Assembly: GCA_902581605.1 (NCBI GenBank)
Contig: CACHPE010000001.1
Location: forward strand, 1 to 64,000
Reading direction: 5' to 3'
From: an uncultured Pelagibacteraceae bacterium
GTDB lineage: Bacteria; Pseudomonadota; Alphaproteobacteria; Pelagibacterales; Pelagibacteraceae
Length of the DNA: 64,000 bases
The translations under genes and the position numbers were made by a program. Below the pieces are notes generated by a model. That model had not been told where the DNA came from. It was given only the letters and a program-made list of their open reading frames with translations, and did not search any database. Below are positions 21,763 to 31,835 of the stretch, one piece after another (the stretch's first letter is position 1; each line of letters opens with the position of its first letter).

Positions 21763-22764
21763 ATGGGTAAAAAAATATTTTCTGGTGTTCAGCCTACAGG
21801 TAATCTTCATCTAGGAAATTATTTAGGTGCCATAAAAAACTTTGTAGACTTAAATAAAGATAAAGATAATAAATGTATTTTTTGTGTAGTTGATCTACAT
21901 GCCATTACAGTAAAGCAAGATCCTAAAGAATTAAAAAATAATATACAGGAAACTGTTGCAACTTTTGTAGCAAGCGGAATAGATCCAAAAAAAAGTATAA
22001 TTTTTAATCAATCCAGTGTGGCTGCTCATGCAGAAGGAGCATGGATATTAAGCTGTGTTGCTAGAATGGGCTGGTTGAATAGAATGACTCAATTTAAGGA
22101 GAAAGCTGGTAAAGATAAAGAGAAAGCCAGTATAGGACTGTACTCTTATCCAGTTTTAATGGCAGCTGATATTCTTTTATATGATGCTACTCATGTTCCA
22201 GTAGGTGATGATCAAAAGCAACATTTGGAGTTGTGTAGAGATATAGCTCAAAAATTTAATAACGATTTTGAAGTAGAAAATTTTCTTCAAGTTCCTGAAC
22301 CTTTAATTCAAAAAGAATTTTCAAGAATTATGAGTTTAAAAGATGGTTCAAAAAAAATGAGTAAATCAGAGTTATCAGATTTAAGTAGAATAAATTTAAC
22401 AGATAACAAAGATCAAATAATAAATAAAATAAAAAAAGCGAAAACTGATCCTTTGCCAATGCCGCAAGACATAAAGGAGCTTGATGAAAGATTAGAAGCA
22501 AAAAATCTTATAGGAATATATTCAAGTTTAACTAATTCTACATTGGAAAACGCAGTAAAAAATTTTGCAGGTAAAAACTTTTCAGAATTTAAAGAACAAT
22601 TAGCTGAAGAACTTGTGAATAAAATTGAACCTATTTCTAATGAGATAAAAAAACTTTTAGGAGATAAAAGTTATTTAGATAAAATTCTTCTAGATGGAGT
22701 TGAAAAAGCCAATTTAATTGCATCCAAAAAGATTGAAAGAATTAAAGAAATAGTAGGTTTTTAA
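21763..22764 (+). CDS. trpS: tryptophanyl-tRNA synthetase
   Basis: [23 protein letters not shown]. Confidence 0.98.
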   Translation: MGKKIFSGVQPTGNLHLGNYLGAIKNFVDLNKDKDNKCIFCVVDLHAITVKQDPKELKNNIQETVATFVASGIDPKKSIIFNQSSVAAHAEGAWILSCVARMGWLNRMTQFKEKAGKDKEKASIGLYSYPVLMAADILLYDATHVPVGDDQKQHLELCRDIAQKFNNDFEVENFLQVPEPLIQKEFSRIMSLKDGSKKMSKSELSDLSRINLTDNKDQIINKIKKAKTDPLPMPQDIKELDERLEAKNLIGIYSSLTNSTLENAVKNFAGKNFSEFKEQLAEELVNKIEPISNEIKKLLGDKSYLDKILLDGVEKANLIASKKIERIKEIVGF

Positions 22765-22816
22765 TAAAAATTTATTATCAAGTTTTAATTTTTAAAATAT
22801 TCATTATATATAATTT

Positions 22817-23359
22817 ATGTTCGTTCAAACTGAAGAAACACCGAATCCAAATTCTTTAAAATTTCTTCCTGGGAAGAAAGTTTCAAATAGTGGTCCTTAT
22901 GAAATTACAAATAAAGATGATATGAAAAATGAATTGGTACGAAACATTTTGTCAATAAATGGTGTTGAGGGCATTTTTTTAGGTCACGATTTTATTTCAG
23001 TAAATAAGAAAGAAAACATTAAGTGGGATGAAATTAAACATATCGTAATTTCTCTAATAAATGATTTTTATGCAGATGGTAAAGAGTTTGTAATTGATGA
23101 AAATACAAAAGAGGAAGATTTTGATTTAAGTGAAATTGAAACAAAAATTGTAAAAATTCTAGAAGAGAAAATAAGACCTGCTGTTGCTAGAGATGGTGGA
23201 GATATAAAATTTAAAGAGTTTAAGGATGGTATCGTTAAGGTACAATTACAAGGTAGTTGTTCAGGTTGTCCTAGTTCAACTATGACTTTAAAACAAGGTG
23301 TTCAAAATCTTTTACGTCACTATTTACCAGAAGTAAAAGAGGTTGTTGCGATACAGTAA
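22817..23359 (+). CDS. NifU-like Fe-S scaffold protein (Nfu type)
   Basis: N-terminal Nfu domain plus GSCSGCPSSTMTLKQGVQ. Confidence 0.95.
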   Translation: MFVQTEETPNPNSLKFLPGKKVSNSGPYEITNKDDMKNELVRNILSINGVEGIFLGHDFISVNKKENIKWDEIKHIVISLINDFYADGKEFVIDENTKEEDFDLSEIETKIVKILEEKIRPAVARDGGDIKFKEFKDGIVKVQLQGSCSGCPSSTMTLKQGVQNLLRHYLPEVKEVVAIQ

Positions 23360-23365
23360 AAATTT

Positions 23366-24430
23366 ATGAAGAAAATTAAAAAATCTGGTTTCTTAAAAAA
23401 TAAAAGTTTTAATATAGTTTCACGATTTTTCCTAAGTTCATTTATAGTAATTTCATTCTTTTATGTAACTCCTATATTTATCAATTTTGCTGATAAGAAT
23501 TTTAATAATAAAGAATTTACCAATAATTCAAAAAATATTTTAAATAATACTTTAAACAAAGATAAATTAATTGAAGAAGACTCAACTACAGAAGCTGGTG
23601 ATAGAGATTTATTATATGATATTTTAGAAGAAAATAATTCTGAAATTAATCTAGTAAGATACACAACATCTGAAATTGACTCATTATTTAAAGAGGTAAA
23701 TTATAATTTAAAAGATGTAAGAGATACAAAATTAGTTAAACCTATAGATATTGGTCTTCTTCCGAATGAAATTAAAAGCATAGCTAACACTAAAAAAAGA
23801 AAAGATATGTTTATTAAAATTGTTCTTCCTTTAATAGTTAAAGAAAACAATAAAATTAGAGTTGATAGAAAAAGGTTATTCATAATTTTAAATAAGAATA
23901 GCAACACTGACATTGAAAAAAAGTGGTTAGAAAAAAAATATAAACAATATGGTGTAAGAAAAGATGATTTATCTACTCTTAAAGTAAGAATGGATGAAAT
24001 ACCAGTTTCATTAGCAATAGCACAAGCTGCTAAAGAAACTGGCTGGGGAACCTCACGGTTTGCATTAAAGGGAAACGCTTTATTTGGTCAATGGACTTGG
24101 TCTGGCGAGGGATTAAAACCTAAAAATGCTGATGAGGGAAAAGATCATAAAGTTATGAAGTTTCATAGCTTACAATTATCTGTAAGAGCATATTTAAGAA
24201 ATTTAAATACACACTCAACATATAAAAATTTAAGAAAAGCGAGAACAGAACTTAGAAATCAAAATAAACCTTTAGATAGTTTAGTTTTGTCTAAACATTT
24301 AGATAAATATGCAGAAACAGGAAGCCAATACATTGAGGTATTACAAAAAATTATTGAACAGAATAATTTAAAAGATTTTGACGAGGCTAGATTGCTGCCA
24401 TCAAGTAAAGATTTAGAAAGCTTGATTTAA
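23366..24430 (+). CDS. glucosaminidase-domain (Bax-like) protein
   Basis: AIAQAAKETGWGTSRFALKGNALFGQWTW. Confidence 0.88.
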   Translation: MKKIKKSGFLKNKSFNIVSRFFLSSFIVISFFYVTPIFINFADKNFNNKEFTNNSKNILNNTLNKDKLIEEDSTTEAGDRDLLYDILEENNSEINLVRYTTSEIDSLFKEVNYNLKDVRDTKLVKPIDIGLLPNEIKSIANTKKRKDMFIKIVLPLIVKENNKIRVDRKRLFIILNKNSNTDIEKKWLEKKYKQYGVRKDDLSTLKVRMDEIPVSLAIAQAAKETGWGTSRFALKGNALFGQWTWSGEGLKPKNADEGKDHKVMKFHSLQLSVRAYLRNLNTHSTYKNLRKARTELRNQNKPLDSLVLSKHLDKYAETGSQYIEVLQKIIEQNNLKDFDEARLLPSSKDLESLI

Positions 24431-25488
24431 TTTTCTTTTATAGGAAATTGTACACCAAACCATCTCCATTTTCCATTATCATTAAGAGAGCAATTAATTC
24501 TACCTCTCCTTGGTTTGAATGGTTCTCTAAATTCAATCGTTAAAAAGTTGTCGGAAATGGATGTTTTTGATTTTTCCCAAACATCTCCCTCATTAGAATA
24601 ACAATTGATATTTGATAAATTTTTTTGCTCTTTGAAAAATTCAACTTTGAAATTTGGAGGGTTTGTGCTTTTGAATAATTGTTTTTCTTCAGGAAATATT
24701 TTTTTATATTCAAGGGGAAAATAATTTATAATTGATTTAAATCTTTTTAACTCACCATATTTTTCATTAATTGGAAATCTAGGTAATTCAAATTTATCTT
24801 TATTTAAATCAATTACACCAGAATGCTGACCAAAAGCATATTTGAAATTTTTAGATATATAATCTTTCATAAACTTAGAGTATTCACCAAATGGATATGA
24901 GAATAGACTAGGTACGTAACCAAGTTCTTTTAGGAAAATTTTATTAGCTGTTTCAATATCTAAAATAAACTCTTCATTGCTTACATCTATGAGATATTCA
25001 TGTGTATGAGAATGATGTCCTATGTTTGCAAAATTATTACTCTCAACCTCTTTAATTTGTTCCCAAGTCATATAGCCTCTTTTTCCTATAGGCTCAGTTG
25101 AAACAAATAAAATAAAGGGAATTTTATTTTTTTTTAGATAAGGCCATGCTTCAGTATAAAAAGATTCAAAGGCATCATCGATAGTTATAAGAATTTCTTT
25201 TTTTGATTTTGGTATATTAAATTGTTCCTCAAAATTTTTTGGATTGTGAAAATCAAAATTTGATTTTCTAATAATATCTATATGTTCTCTAAATATTTCC
25301 ATTTTAATATTTGTTGAAGGGTATTTGTTTTCATTAAAACGGTGATACATTATTGAAAGTATTCCCTCATCATTAGAATAATATTTGATATTTTTTTCAT
25401 CTGATTTAGAAATGATATTAGAAAATAAAATAATTATGAATAAACTGATAATTGATGTTGCGGGTGAAAAAATTTTTTTAATGATCAT
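24427..25488 (-). CDS. polysaccharide deacetylase (NodB-like), secreted
   Basis: ILSIMYHRF, LITIDDAFESFY, IGHHSHTHEYL, FSYPFGEYS. Confidence 0.9.
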   Translation of the reverse strand: MIIKKIFSPATSIISLFIIILFSNIISKSDEKNIKYYSNDEGILSIMYHRFNENKYPSTNIKMEIFREHIDIIRKSNFDFHNPKNFEEQFNIPKSKKEILITIDDAFESFYTEAWPYLKKNKIPFILFVSTEPIGKRGYMTWEQIKEVESNNFANIGHHSHTHEYLIDVSNEEFILDIETANKIFLKELGYVPSLFSYPFGEYSKFMKDYISKNFKYAFGQHSGVIDLNKDKFELPRFPINEKYGELKRFKSIINYFPLEYKKIFPEEKQLFKSTNPPNFKVEFFKEQKNLSNINCYSNEGDVWEKSKTSISDNFLTIEFREPFKPRRGRINCSLNDNGKWRWFGVQFPIKEN

Positions 25489-25822
25489 TACTAATAATGA
25501 TATTTATAATATTACTAAAGAGAATACTAAAATAAATTATGAAAAATTAACTTTAATTATTAATGATTTCTTAAATTCTCATCAATTAAAGTTAAAAGAT
25601 ATAAATATAATTTACTTAAACAGGGGTCCAGGAAGCTTTGCAGGGATTAGAAATTCATTATCCATAGTGAAAGCATTTAATTTAATTAATAATATTGATT
25701 ATTATTGTTACAGCATTCAAGATTTTAAAGGTGAAAAAGACATTAAATACGAAAATATCCCTGATTTGTGTGATAAATTTAATATCAAAAAAAATTTGAT
25801 TAACCCTATTTATTTAAGTTAA
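25436..25822 (+). CDS. tsaB: minimal TsaB (t6A modification subunit)
   Basis: MNKLIIDVAGEKIF...YLNRGPGSFAGIRNSLSIVKAF; 128 aa; sits before fur-miaB. Confidence 0.82.
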   Translation: MNKLIIDVAGEKIFLMIITNNDIYNITKENTKINYEKLTLIINDFLNSHQLKLKDINIIYLNRGPGSFAGIRNSLSIVKAFNLINNIDYYCYSIQDFKGEKDIKYENIPDLCDKFNIKKNLINPIYLS

Positions 25823-25831
25823 AATTATTTT

Positions 25832-26245
25832 ATGTCAGAAACAATAGAGCAAAAATGTTTAGCAAAAGGGGTTAAATTAACAGATCAGAGAAGAGTAATT
25901 GCACAAGTGATGTCCGAGTCTACTGATCATCCAGACGTAGATGAACTTTATAATAGAGTATCTAAAATTGATCCAAAAATTAGTATTGCAACTGTTTATA
26001 GAACAGTAAAATTATTTGAAGAGACAGGAATATTAACGAAGCATGAGTTTAAAGGTGGAAAAGCAAGATATGAAGAACTTAATGAGGGTCATCACGATCA
26101 TTTAATTGACGTTAAAACTGGTGAAATTATAGAATTTGTAGACGAAGAAATTGAAAAGCTTCAAAAAAAAGTTGCAGAAAAATATGGATATACATTAGTG
26201 GACCATAAATTGGAATTATATGGGGTTAAGAAAAAATCCCAATAA
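25832..26245 (+). CDS. fur: Fur family transcriptional regulator
   Basis: LTDQRRVIAQVM, ISIATVYRTVKLFEE, HHDHLI. Confidence 0.95.
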   Translation: MSETIEQKCLAKGVKLTDQRRVIAQVMSESTDHPDVDELYNRVSKIDPKISIATVYRTVKLFEETGILTKHEFKGGKARYEELNEGHHDHLIDVKTGEIIEFVDEEIEKLQKKVAEKYGYTLVDHKLELYGVKKKSQ

Positions 26246-26246
26246 T

Positions 26247-27575
26247 ATGAGTCAGAAAATATTTATCAAAACTTTTGGTTGTCAAATGAATGAGTATGAC
26301 TCAAATAGAATTTATGACTCAGTTAAAAAAATTGGTTATGAAAAAACAGAAAAATACGAAGAAGCAAATTGTTATCTCTTAAATACATGTCACATTAGAG
26401 ACAAAGCAAAAGAAAAAGTTTACTCTGAAATAGGAAGAGTAAAAAAAATTTTTAGATCTAAAAAAAAACCATTAGTAATTATTGCTGGTTGTGTTGCTCA
26501 AGCAGAAAATCATGAAATGCTTAAAAGAGAACCTTACATAGATTTAGTTATTGGTCCTCAAGCTTATCATAAAATTAATGATACAATTTTAAATTATTCT
26601 CAGAAAAAGAAAAAGATAGAAGAGACTGAGTTTGATGCAGTCTCTAAGTTTAAATATTTAAGCAAAATAAAAAATGAGGCTGGAAAAGTCTCATCCTTTT
26701 TAACTATTCAAGAAGGATGTGATAAGTTTTGTCATTTTTGTGTAGTACCATATACAAGAGGACCAGAATATTCTCGACCATTTAAACAAATTGTGGATGA
26801 AGCAAAATATTTAGCTGACAATGGTGCAAGAGAAATAATTTTACTCGGTCAAAATGTAAATGCTTATGATAATCAAGGGTATAGACTATCAGATTTGATT
26901 TTAAATATTGAAAAATTATCTGAAATTAAGAGAGTTAGATATACAACATCTCACCCAAAAGATATGACAGAGGATTTGATTGAAGTATATAAAATCTCTA
27001 AAAAGTTAATGCCACTAGTGCATTTACCTGTCCAAAGTGGATCTAATAAAATTTTAAAATCAATGAACAGAAAACATACTGTTCAGGAATATTTAAATAC
27101 TTTTGATAAATTAAAAGAGATTAACCCAAAGATAGAATTTTCAAGTGATTTTATAATAGGTTATCCTGGTGAAGAAGATCAGGATTTTGAAGAAACCTTT
27201 AATTTAATTGAAAGGGTTAAATTTATTAACTCTTACTCTTTCATCTTTAGCCCAAGACCCGGGACAGTGGCAGAAAATTTAGACTTAATTGAAAAAAAAA
27301 TTTCTTTTAAAAGATTAGAAAAAATTCAAACTATCTTATTCGAAAATCAAATCCAAATGAACAACTCATTGAAGGGAAAAGTTATAGATGTTTTGGTTGA
27401 AAATTTAACCGACGATAAAAGCAAAGCTTTTGGTAGATCTGAGTATATGACATCTGTAATTTTTAATGGTAAAAAGAATGATATTGGAAAAATAGTGCAA
27501 GTGAGAATTAAAGATAGTAATAGAAATACTTTATTCGGTGAAGTTATAACTAATTCGGATCAGAAGGTTGCATAG
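26247..27575 (+). CDS. miaB: tRNA-2-methylthio-N6-dimethylallyladenosine synthase
   Basis: FIKTFGCQMNEYDS, radical SAM CDKFCHFC, TRAM domain; start set just after fur. Confidence 0.98.
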   Translation: MSQKIFIKTFGCQMNEYDSNRIYDSVKKIGYEKTEKYEEANCYLLNTCHIRDKAKEKVYSEIGRVKKIFRSKKKPLVIIAGCVAQAENHEMLKREPYIDLVIGPQAYHKINDTILNYSQKKKKIEETEFDAVSKFKYLSKIKNEAGKVSSFLTIQEGCDKFCHFCVVPYTRGPEYSRPFKQIVDEAKYLADNGAREIILLGQNVNAYDNQGYRLSDLILNIEKLSEIKRVRYTTSHPKDMTEDLIEVYKISKKLMPLVHLPVQSGSNKILKSMNRKHTVQEYLNTFDKLKEINPKIEFSSDFIIGYPGEEDQDFEETFNLIERVKFINSYSFIFSPRPGTVAENLDLIEKKISFKRLEKIQTILFENQIQMNNSLKGKVIDVLVENLTDDKSKAFGRSEYMTSVIFNGKKNDIGKIVQVRIKDSNRNTLFGEVITNSDQKVA

Positions 27576-27578
27576 AAT

Positions 27579-28574
27579 TTGACTGGAATAACTAAAAAAA
27601 ATATCGATCAGTCTTTAAAATTTGTTTATTCAGATAACAATTCTTTGAGCGTTATATTTCACGACAATAACTTGTTAAGGGGTGTTGTTGGGGAATTTAA
27701 TAAAAATTTACAAGAATTAGAAAAAATTACAAATTGCAGCTTATATTCAAGGGGAAATTCAATTTTAATTAAATCAACACCTGAAAAAAATGAAAAAATT
27801 AAAAATGCTATTCAATTTTTGGCTAATCAGTTTATTAATAATGGAAGTATAGAGAATAAAGATATACTTTCATCGATTGATAACTTTATGATTAATGAAA
27901 AAGTAAAAAATAATAACGTTACAGATATTATCAAAACTCCAAAAAAATCTATAATTCCTAGATCTGAAAAACAAAAAAGCTATGTGAGAGCTTTGAGGGA
28001 GAGTGATATTGTAATTTCAGCCGGACCAGCAGGAACTGGAAAAACTTTTCTGGCAGTCGCTGTAGGTCTAACTATGCTTTTAGAAAAAAAGATTGAGAGA
28101 ATTATTCTTTCAAGACCAGCTGTAGAAGCAGGCGAGCGTTTGGGATTTTTACCTGGTGATATGAAGGAAAAAGTAGACCCTTATCTTAGACCTTTGTATG
28201 ATTCTTTATATGATCTCTTCGACTTTGAAAAAATACAAAGAATGATTGAGATTGGAGATATAGAGATTGCACCTTTAGCTTTTATGAGAGGTAGAACTCT
28301 AAAAAATTCCTTTGCAATTTTAGATGAAGCACAAAATGCTACGGATACTCAGATAAAAATGTTTTTAACACGTATTGGAGAAAATTCTAAAATTGTTGTA
28401 AATGGTGACCCATCTCAAATTGATTTACCAAATAAAAGTATGTCAGGATTAGTTCGATCAAAAAAGTTACTAGGGCATTTAAAAGAAATATCTATAGTTG
28501 ATTTTGATCATTCAGATGTAGTCAGGCATCCACTTGTTTCTAAAATAGTCAAAGCATACTCAAATAATGATTAG
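27579..28574 (+). CDS. PhoH-like ATPase (TTG start)
   Basis: SAGPAGTGKTFLAVAV, RPAVEAGERLGFLPGD. Confidence 0.96.
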   Translation: MTGITKKNIDQSLKFVYSDNNSLSVIFHDNNLLRGVVGEFNKNLQELEKITNCSLYSRGNSILIKSTPEKNEKIKNAIQFLANQFINNGSIENKDILSSIDNFMINEKVKNNNVTDIIKTPKKSIIPRSEKQKSYVRALRESDIVISAGPAGTGKTFLAVAVGLTMLLEKKIERIILSRPAVEAGERLGFLPGDMKEKVDPYLRPLYDSLYDLFDFEKIQRMIEIGDIEIAPLAFMRGRTLKNSFAILDEAQNATDTQIKMFLTRIGENSKIVVNGDPSQIDLPNKSMSGLVRSKKLLGHLKEISIVDFDHSDVVRHPLVSKIVKAYSNND

Positions 28575-29028
28575 TATTAATGTCTTCTCTGAGGAGAAGG
28601 CTTGGTCCAAAAGACTTAAAAATAAGGACATTTTTTTTAAAAAAATATGTAAAGCTTTTCCAAAAAAATATAAATTTTTGAATAAAAAAGTAACCTTAAC
28701 ACTATTACTTTCAAATAATCAGAATATTAAAAAATTAAATAAGGTTTTTAGAAAAAAAAATAAATCTACCGATATATTATCTTTTCCATTAGATAAAAAA
28801 ATAAAAATTTCAAAAAATACTTATTTGGGAGACATTATAATTAGCTATAATTATCTAGACAAACCAAGATCACAAAATTTAAAATCTTTTAAAGAAAAAG
28901 TTACTAAATTATTCATACATGGTTTTCTTCATCTTTTAGGTTTTGATCATAAAAAAAATAAAGATTATTCCAAAATGTTAAAAGAGGAAGTTCTATTATT
29001 TAAATCTGTACAATCAAAAATAAATTAA
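28567..29028 (+). CDS. ybeY: endoribonuclease YbeY
   Basis: STDILSFPL, FIHGFLHLLGFDH. Confidence 0.96.
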   Translation: MISINVFSEEKAWSKRLKNKDIFFKKICKAFPKKYKFLNKKVTLTLLLSNNQNIKKLNKVFRKKNKSTDILSFPLDKKIKISKNTYLGDIIISYNYLDKPRSQNLKSFKEKVTKLFIHGFLHLLGFDHKKNKDYSKMLKEEVLLFKSVQSKIN

Positions 29029-29029
29029 A

Positions 29030-30574
29030 TTGAAAAATAAATTTTATATTGAATTAATTTATTTAATTTTATTAGGAGTACTTACTTCCTTAAGTTTGCC
29101 TCCATTTAATTATGTTGTAATAAATTTTTTAACTTTTAGTTTATTCTATATATTTTTAATAAAAAAAATTAAGTTTTATAAAAATAAAAGAATATTTTCT
29201 CTTTATGGTTGGTTATTTGGGTTTGGTTATTTTGTAAGTAATTTATATTGGATCTCAATATCATTAACGTTTGATCAAAATTTTAAGTTTTTAATACCTT
29301 TTACAATAATATTAATACCTGGTTTCTTAGCCTTGTTTTATGCTTTAGTTGCCTATCTATTTGTAGTTTTAAAACCAAATAATAATTTAAGCTCATTTTT
29401 TCTTTTTTCTTTAATATTTGGAATAATAGAATTTGTAAGAGGATCAATACTCACTGGTTTCCCTTGGAATTTAATTGCTTATAGTTTCTCTAATCAAATC
29501 GAAATTTTAAACATTACATCAGTCATAGGCACATACAGCTTTAATCTTTTCTGTATTTCATTATTTACAAGCCCATCAATATTCATTTTAAGAGAGAATA
29601 AAAAAGATATTAGTATTTGTGTTGCATTTCTCATTATAATAATGTCATTTTATATACTTGGTTCACAAAATTTAGAAAAATTTAATAATCAAGAGGTAAA
29701 AAAACTTGATTATAAACTAAGAATTTTAAGTTCAAATATAAGCATAGATAGATTTTATAATAATATTGATCCAATAACTGCAATAGAAGAGTTAATTGAA
29801 ATTAGCTCTCCTAAAAAAAATCAAAAAATAATTTTTATTTGGCCAGAAGGTATTATTCCAGGTATTCCACAAGACCAACTAAAAGAATACAAATGGTTAT
29901 TTGAAAATAAATTCAACGAAAATCATTTATTAGCAATTGGGATAAATATCAAAGAAGATGACAATAAAACTATTAAATATTTTAATTCATTATCTATTTT
30001 TGATTATGACCTTAATGTAATAAATTCATATAACAAAATCAATCTTGTTCCTTTTGGTGAATTTTTACCTTTTGAAAACTTATTAAAAAGTATTGGTTTA
30101 AAAACAATTACTAATGAATATCAATCATATTCAAAAGGTGAACAAAGAAACATAATTAATCTGAAATATAATAATTTATCACTTAAAATATTACCCCTTA
30201 TTTGTTATGAGATAATTTATTCAGGTAAAATTTTCACAAATAGTAATTTTGATTATATTGTAAATATTTCAGAAGATGGCTGGTTTGGTAAATCAATTGG
30301 ACCAGAGCAACATTTAACTCATAGTATTTTTAGAGCGATAGAGAGTGGGAAATATGTTTTAAGGTCTGCAAATAATGGGACAACAGCAATTATTAATCCA
30401 TTAGGAGTTATTGAGCAAAAAGTTGATATAAATAAATCAGGTTACATTGATTTAATTGAGTCTAGAAAAATTGAGACAACTCTATTTGCAAAATTTGGAA
30501 ACAAAATTTTTGGATTTATAATTTTATTGTATATTTTTTTGATATTTTCATTTAAGAAACTAAGAAATGAGTAA
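29030..30574 (+). CDS. lnt: apolipoprotein N-acyltransferase (TTG start)
   Basis: N-terminal TM helices; nitrilase domain [21 protein letters not shown]. Confidence 0.96.
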   Translation: MKNKFYIELIYLILLGVLTSLSLPPFNYVVINFLTFSLFYIFLIKKIKFYKNKRIFSLYGWLFGFGYFVSNLYWISISLTFDQNFKFLIPFTIILIPGFLALFYALVAYLFVVLKPNNNLSSFFLFSLIFGIIEFVRGSILTGFPWNLIAYSFSNQIEILNITSVIGTYSFNLFCISLFTSPSIFILRENKKDISICVAFLIIIMSFYILGSQNLEKFNNQEVKKLDYKLRILSSNISIDRFYNNIDPITAIEELIEISSPKKNQKIIFIWPEGIIPGIPQDQLKEYKWLFENKFNENHLLAIGINIKEDDNKTIKYFNSLSIFDYDLNVINSYNKINLVPFGEFLPFENLLKSIGLKTITNEYQSYSKGEQRNIINLKYNNLSLKILPLICYEIIYSGKIFTNSNFDYIVNISEDGWFGKSIGPEQHLTHSIFRAIESGKYVLRSANNGTTAIINPLGVIEQKVDINKSGYIDLIESRKIETTLFAKFGNKIFGFIILLYIFLIFSFKKLRNE

Positions 30575-31736
30575 TTTAAAAAATTATCTTTTCACAAGCG
30601 AGTCTGTCTCAGAAGGCCATCCGGATAAAGTCTCTGATAGAATTTCTGATATGGTTGTTGATAGTTTTATTTCCGGAGATCCTTATTCTAGAGTTGCCTG
30701 CGAAACACTAACTACTACAAATAAAGTTGTTTTAGCTGGTGAAATAAGGGGACCAGAAATTAAAAAAGATGAATTAATTGAAAAAGTAAGGAATTGTATA
30801 AAAGATATTGGTTACGACCAAGAAGGATTTACTTGGAAAGAAGCCACAAAAATTGAAAGTCATTTACATTCCCAATCAGCTGATATTGCTATGGGAGTGG
30901 ACTCATCAGGAAATAAAGATGAAGGAGCTGGGGATCAAGGTATAATGTTTGGATTCGCATGTAATGAAACAGATGTTTTAATGCCAGCACCAATTCATTA
31001 TTCTCATAAAATTTTAAGATTGATGGCTGAAGACAGAAAGTCAGGAAAGTTAAAAAATATTGAACCAGACTCAAAAAGCCAAGTAACATTTGAATATGTT
31101 GATGGAAAACCTTCAAAAGTCAAATCAGTGGTAATATCTTCACAACATTCGGCTGATGTTAATCAAGTACAAGTAAGAGATTTATTAAGACCTTATATGT
31201 TAAAATCTATTCCTGAGAATTTTCTTAATGGATTCAATGAAGATGAGTTTTATGTAAATCCAACAGGTAATTTCGTGATTGGTGGTCCCGATGGAGATTG
31301 TGGTTTGACAGGTAGAAAAATTATTGTCGATACATATGGTGGCGCAGCACCTCATGGTGGTGGTGCTTTTTCAGGAAAAGATCCAACTAAAGTTGACAGA
31401 TCGGCAGCTTATGCGGCAAGGTATATTGCTAAAAATGTTGTGGGTTCAAAAATTGCTGAAAAATGTTTAATTCAATTAGCTTATGCTATTGGTGTATCAA
31501 AACCACTTTCTATTTACGTTGATTTATTTGATAACGACATAGATAAAAATAAATTTGTTGTCGAAAAGATTAAAGAAAATTTTGATTTGAGCCCTAGAGG
31601 TATTAGAGAAATGTTAAATTTAAATAAACCAATATATGAAAAAACAGCCGCCTACGGTCATTTTGGTAGAGCGCCTGAAGTAAATGGTTCATTTTCATGG
31701 GAAAAAACTGATAAAACTAACGTTTTTTCTAAATAG
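30567..31736 (+). CDS. metK: S-adenosylmethionine synthetase
   Basis: [45 protein letters not shown]. Confidence 0.99.
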   Translation: MSNLKNYLFTSESVSEGHPDKVSDRISDMVVDSFISGDPYSRVACETLTTTNKVVLAGEIRGPEIKKDELIEKVRNCIKDIGYDQEGFTWKEATKIESHLHSQSADIAMGVDSSGNKDEGAGDQGIMFGFACNETDVLMPAPIHYSHKILRLMAEDRKSGKLKNIEPDSKSQVTFEYVDGKPSKVKSVVISSQHSADVNQVQVRDLLRPYMLKSIPENFLNGFNEDEFYVNPTGNFVIGGPDGDCGLTGRKIIVDTYGGAAPHGGGAFSGKDPTKVDRSAAYAARYIAKNVVGSKIAEKCLIQLAYAIGVSKPLSIYVDLFDNDIDKNKFVVEKIKENFDLSPRGIREMLNLNKPIYEKTAAYGHFGRAPEVNGSFSWEKTDKTNVFSK

Positions 31737-31742
31737 TTTCTG

Positions 31743-31770
31743 TTGAATTAAAAAAAAACTTTACTATATT
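31743..31770 (+). promoter_or_regulatory. Candidate sigma-70 promoter upstream of nusA
   Basis: TTGAAT-N16-TATATT. Confidence 0.5.
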
Positions 31771-31793
31771 GCACTTACATTATTGAACTTTAC

Positions 31794-31820
31794 AAAATGG
31801 GCTTTAGCCCATTTTTTTTT
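31794..31820 (+). terminator. Intrinsic terminator hairpin between metK and nusA (possible nusA attenuator)
   Basis: AAAATGGGC-TTTA-GCCCATTTT followed by an unbroken T tract ending at 31820. Confidence 0.85.
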
Positions 31821-31835
31821 GGAGCAAACAAAATT

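Noticed and set aside
30500-30570. Possible SAM riboswitch upstream of metK
   Set aside because: metK start overlaps the lnt coding sequence and there is no non-coding leader to hold an aptamer.
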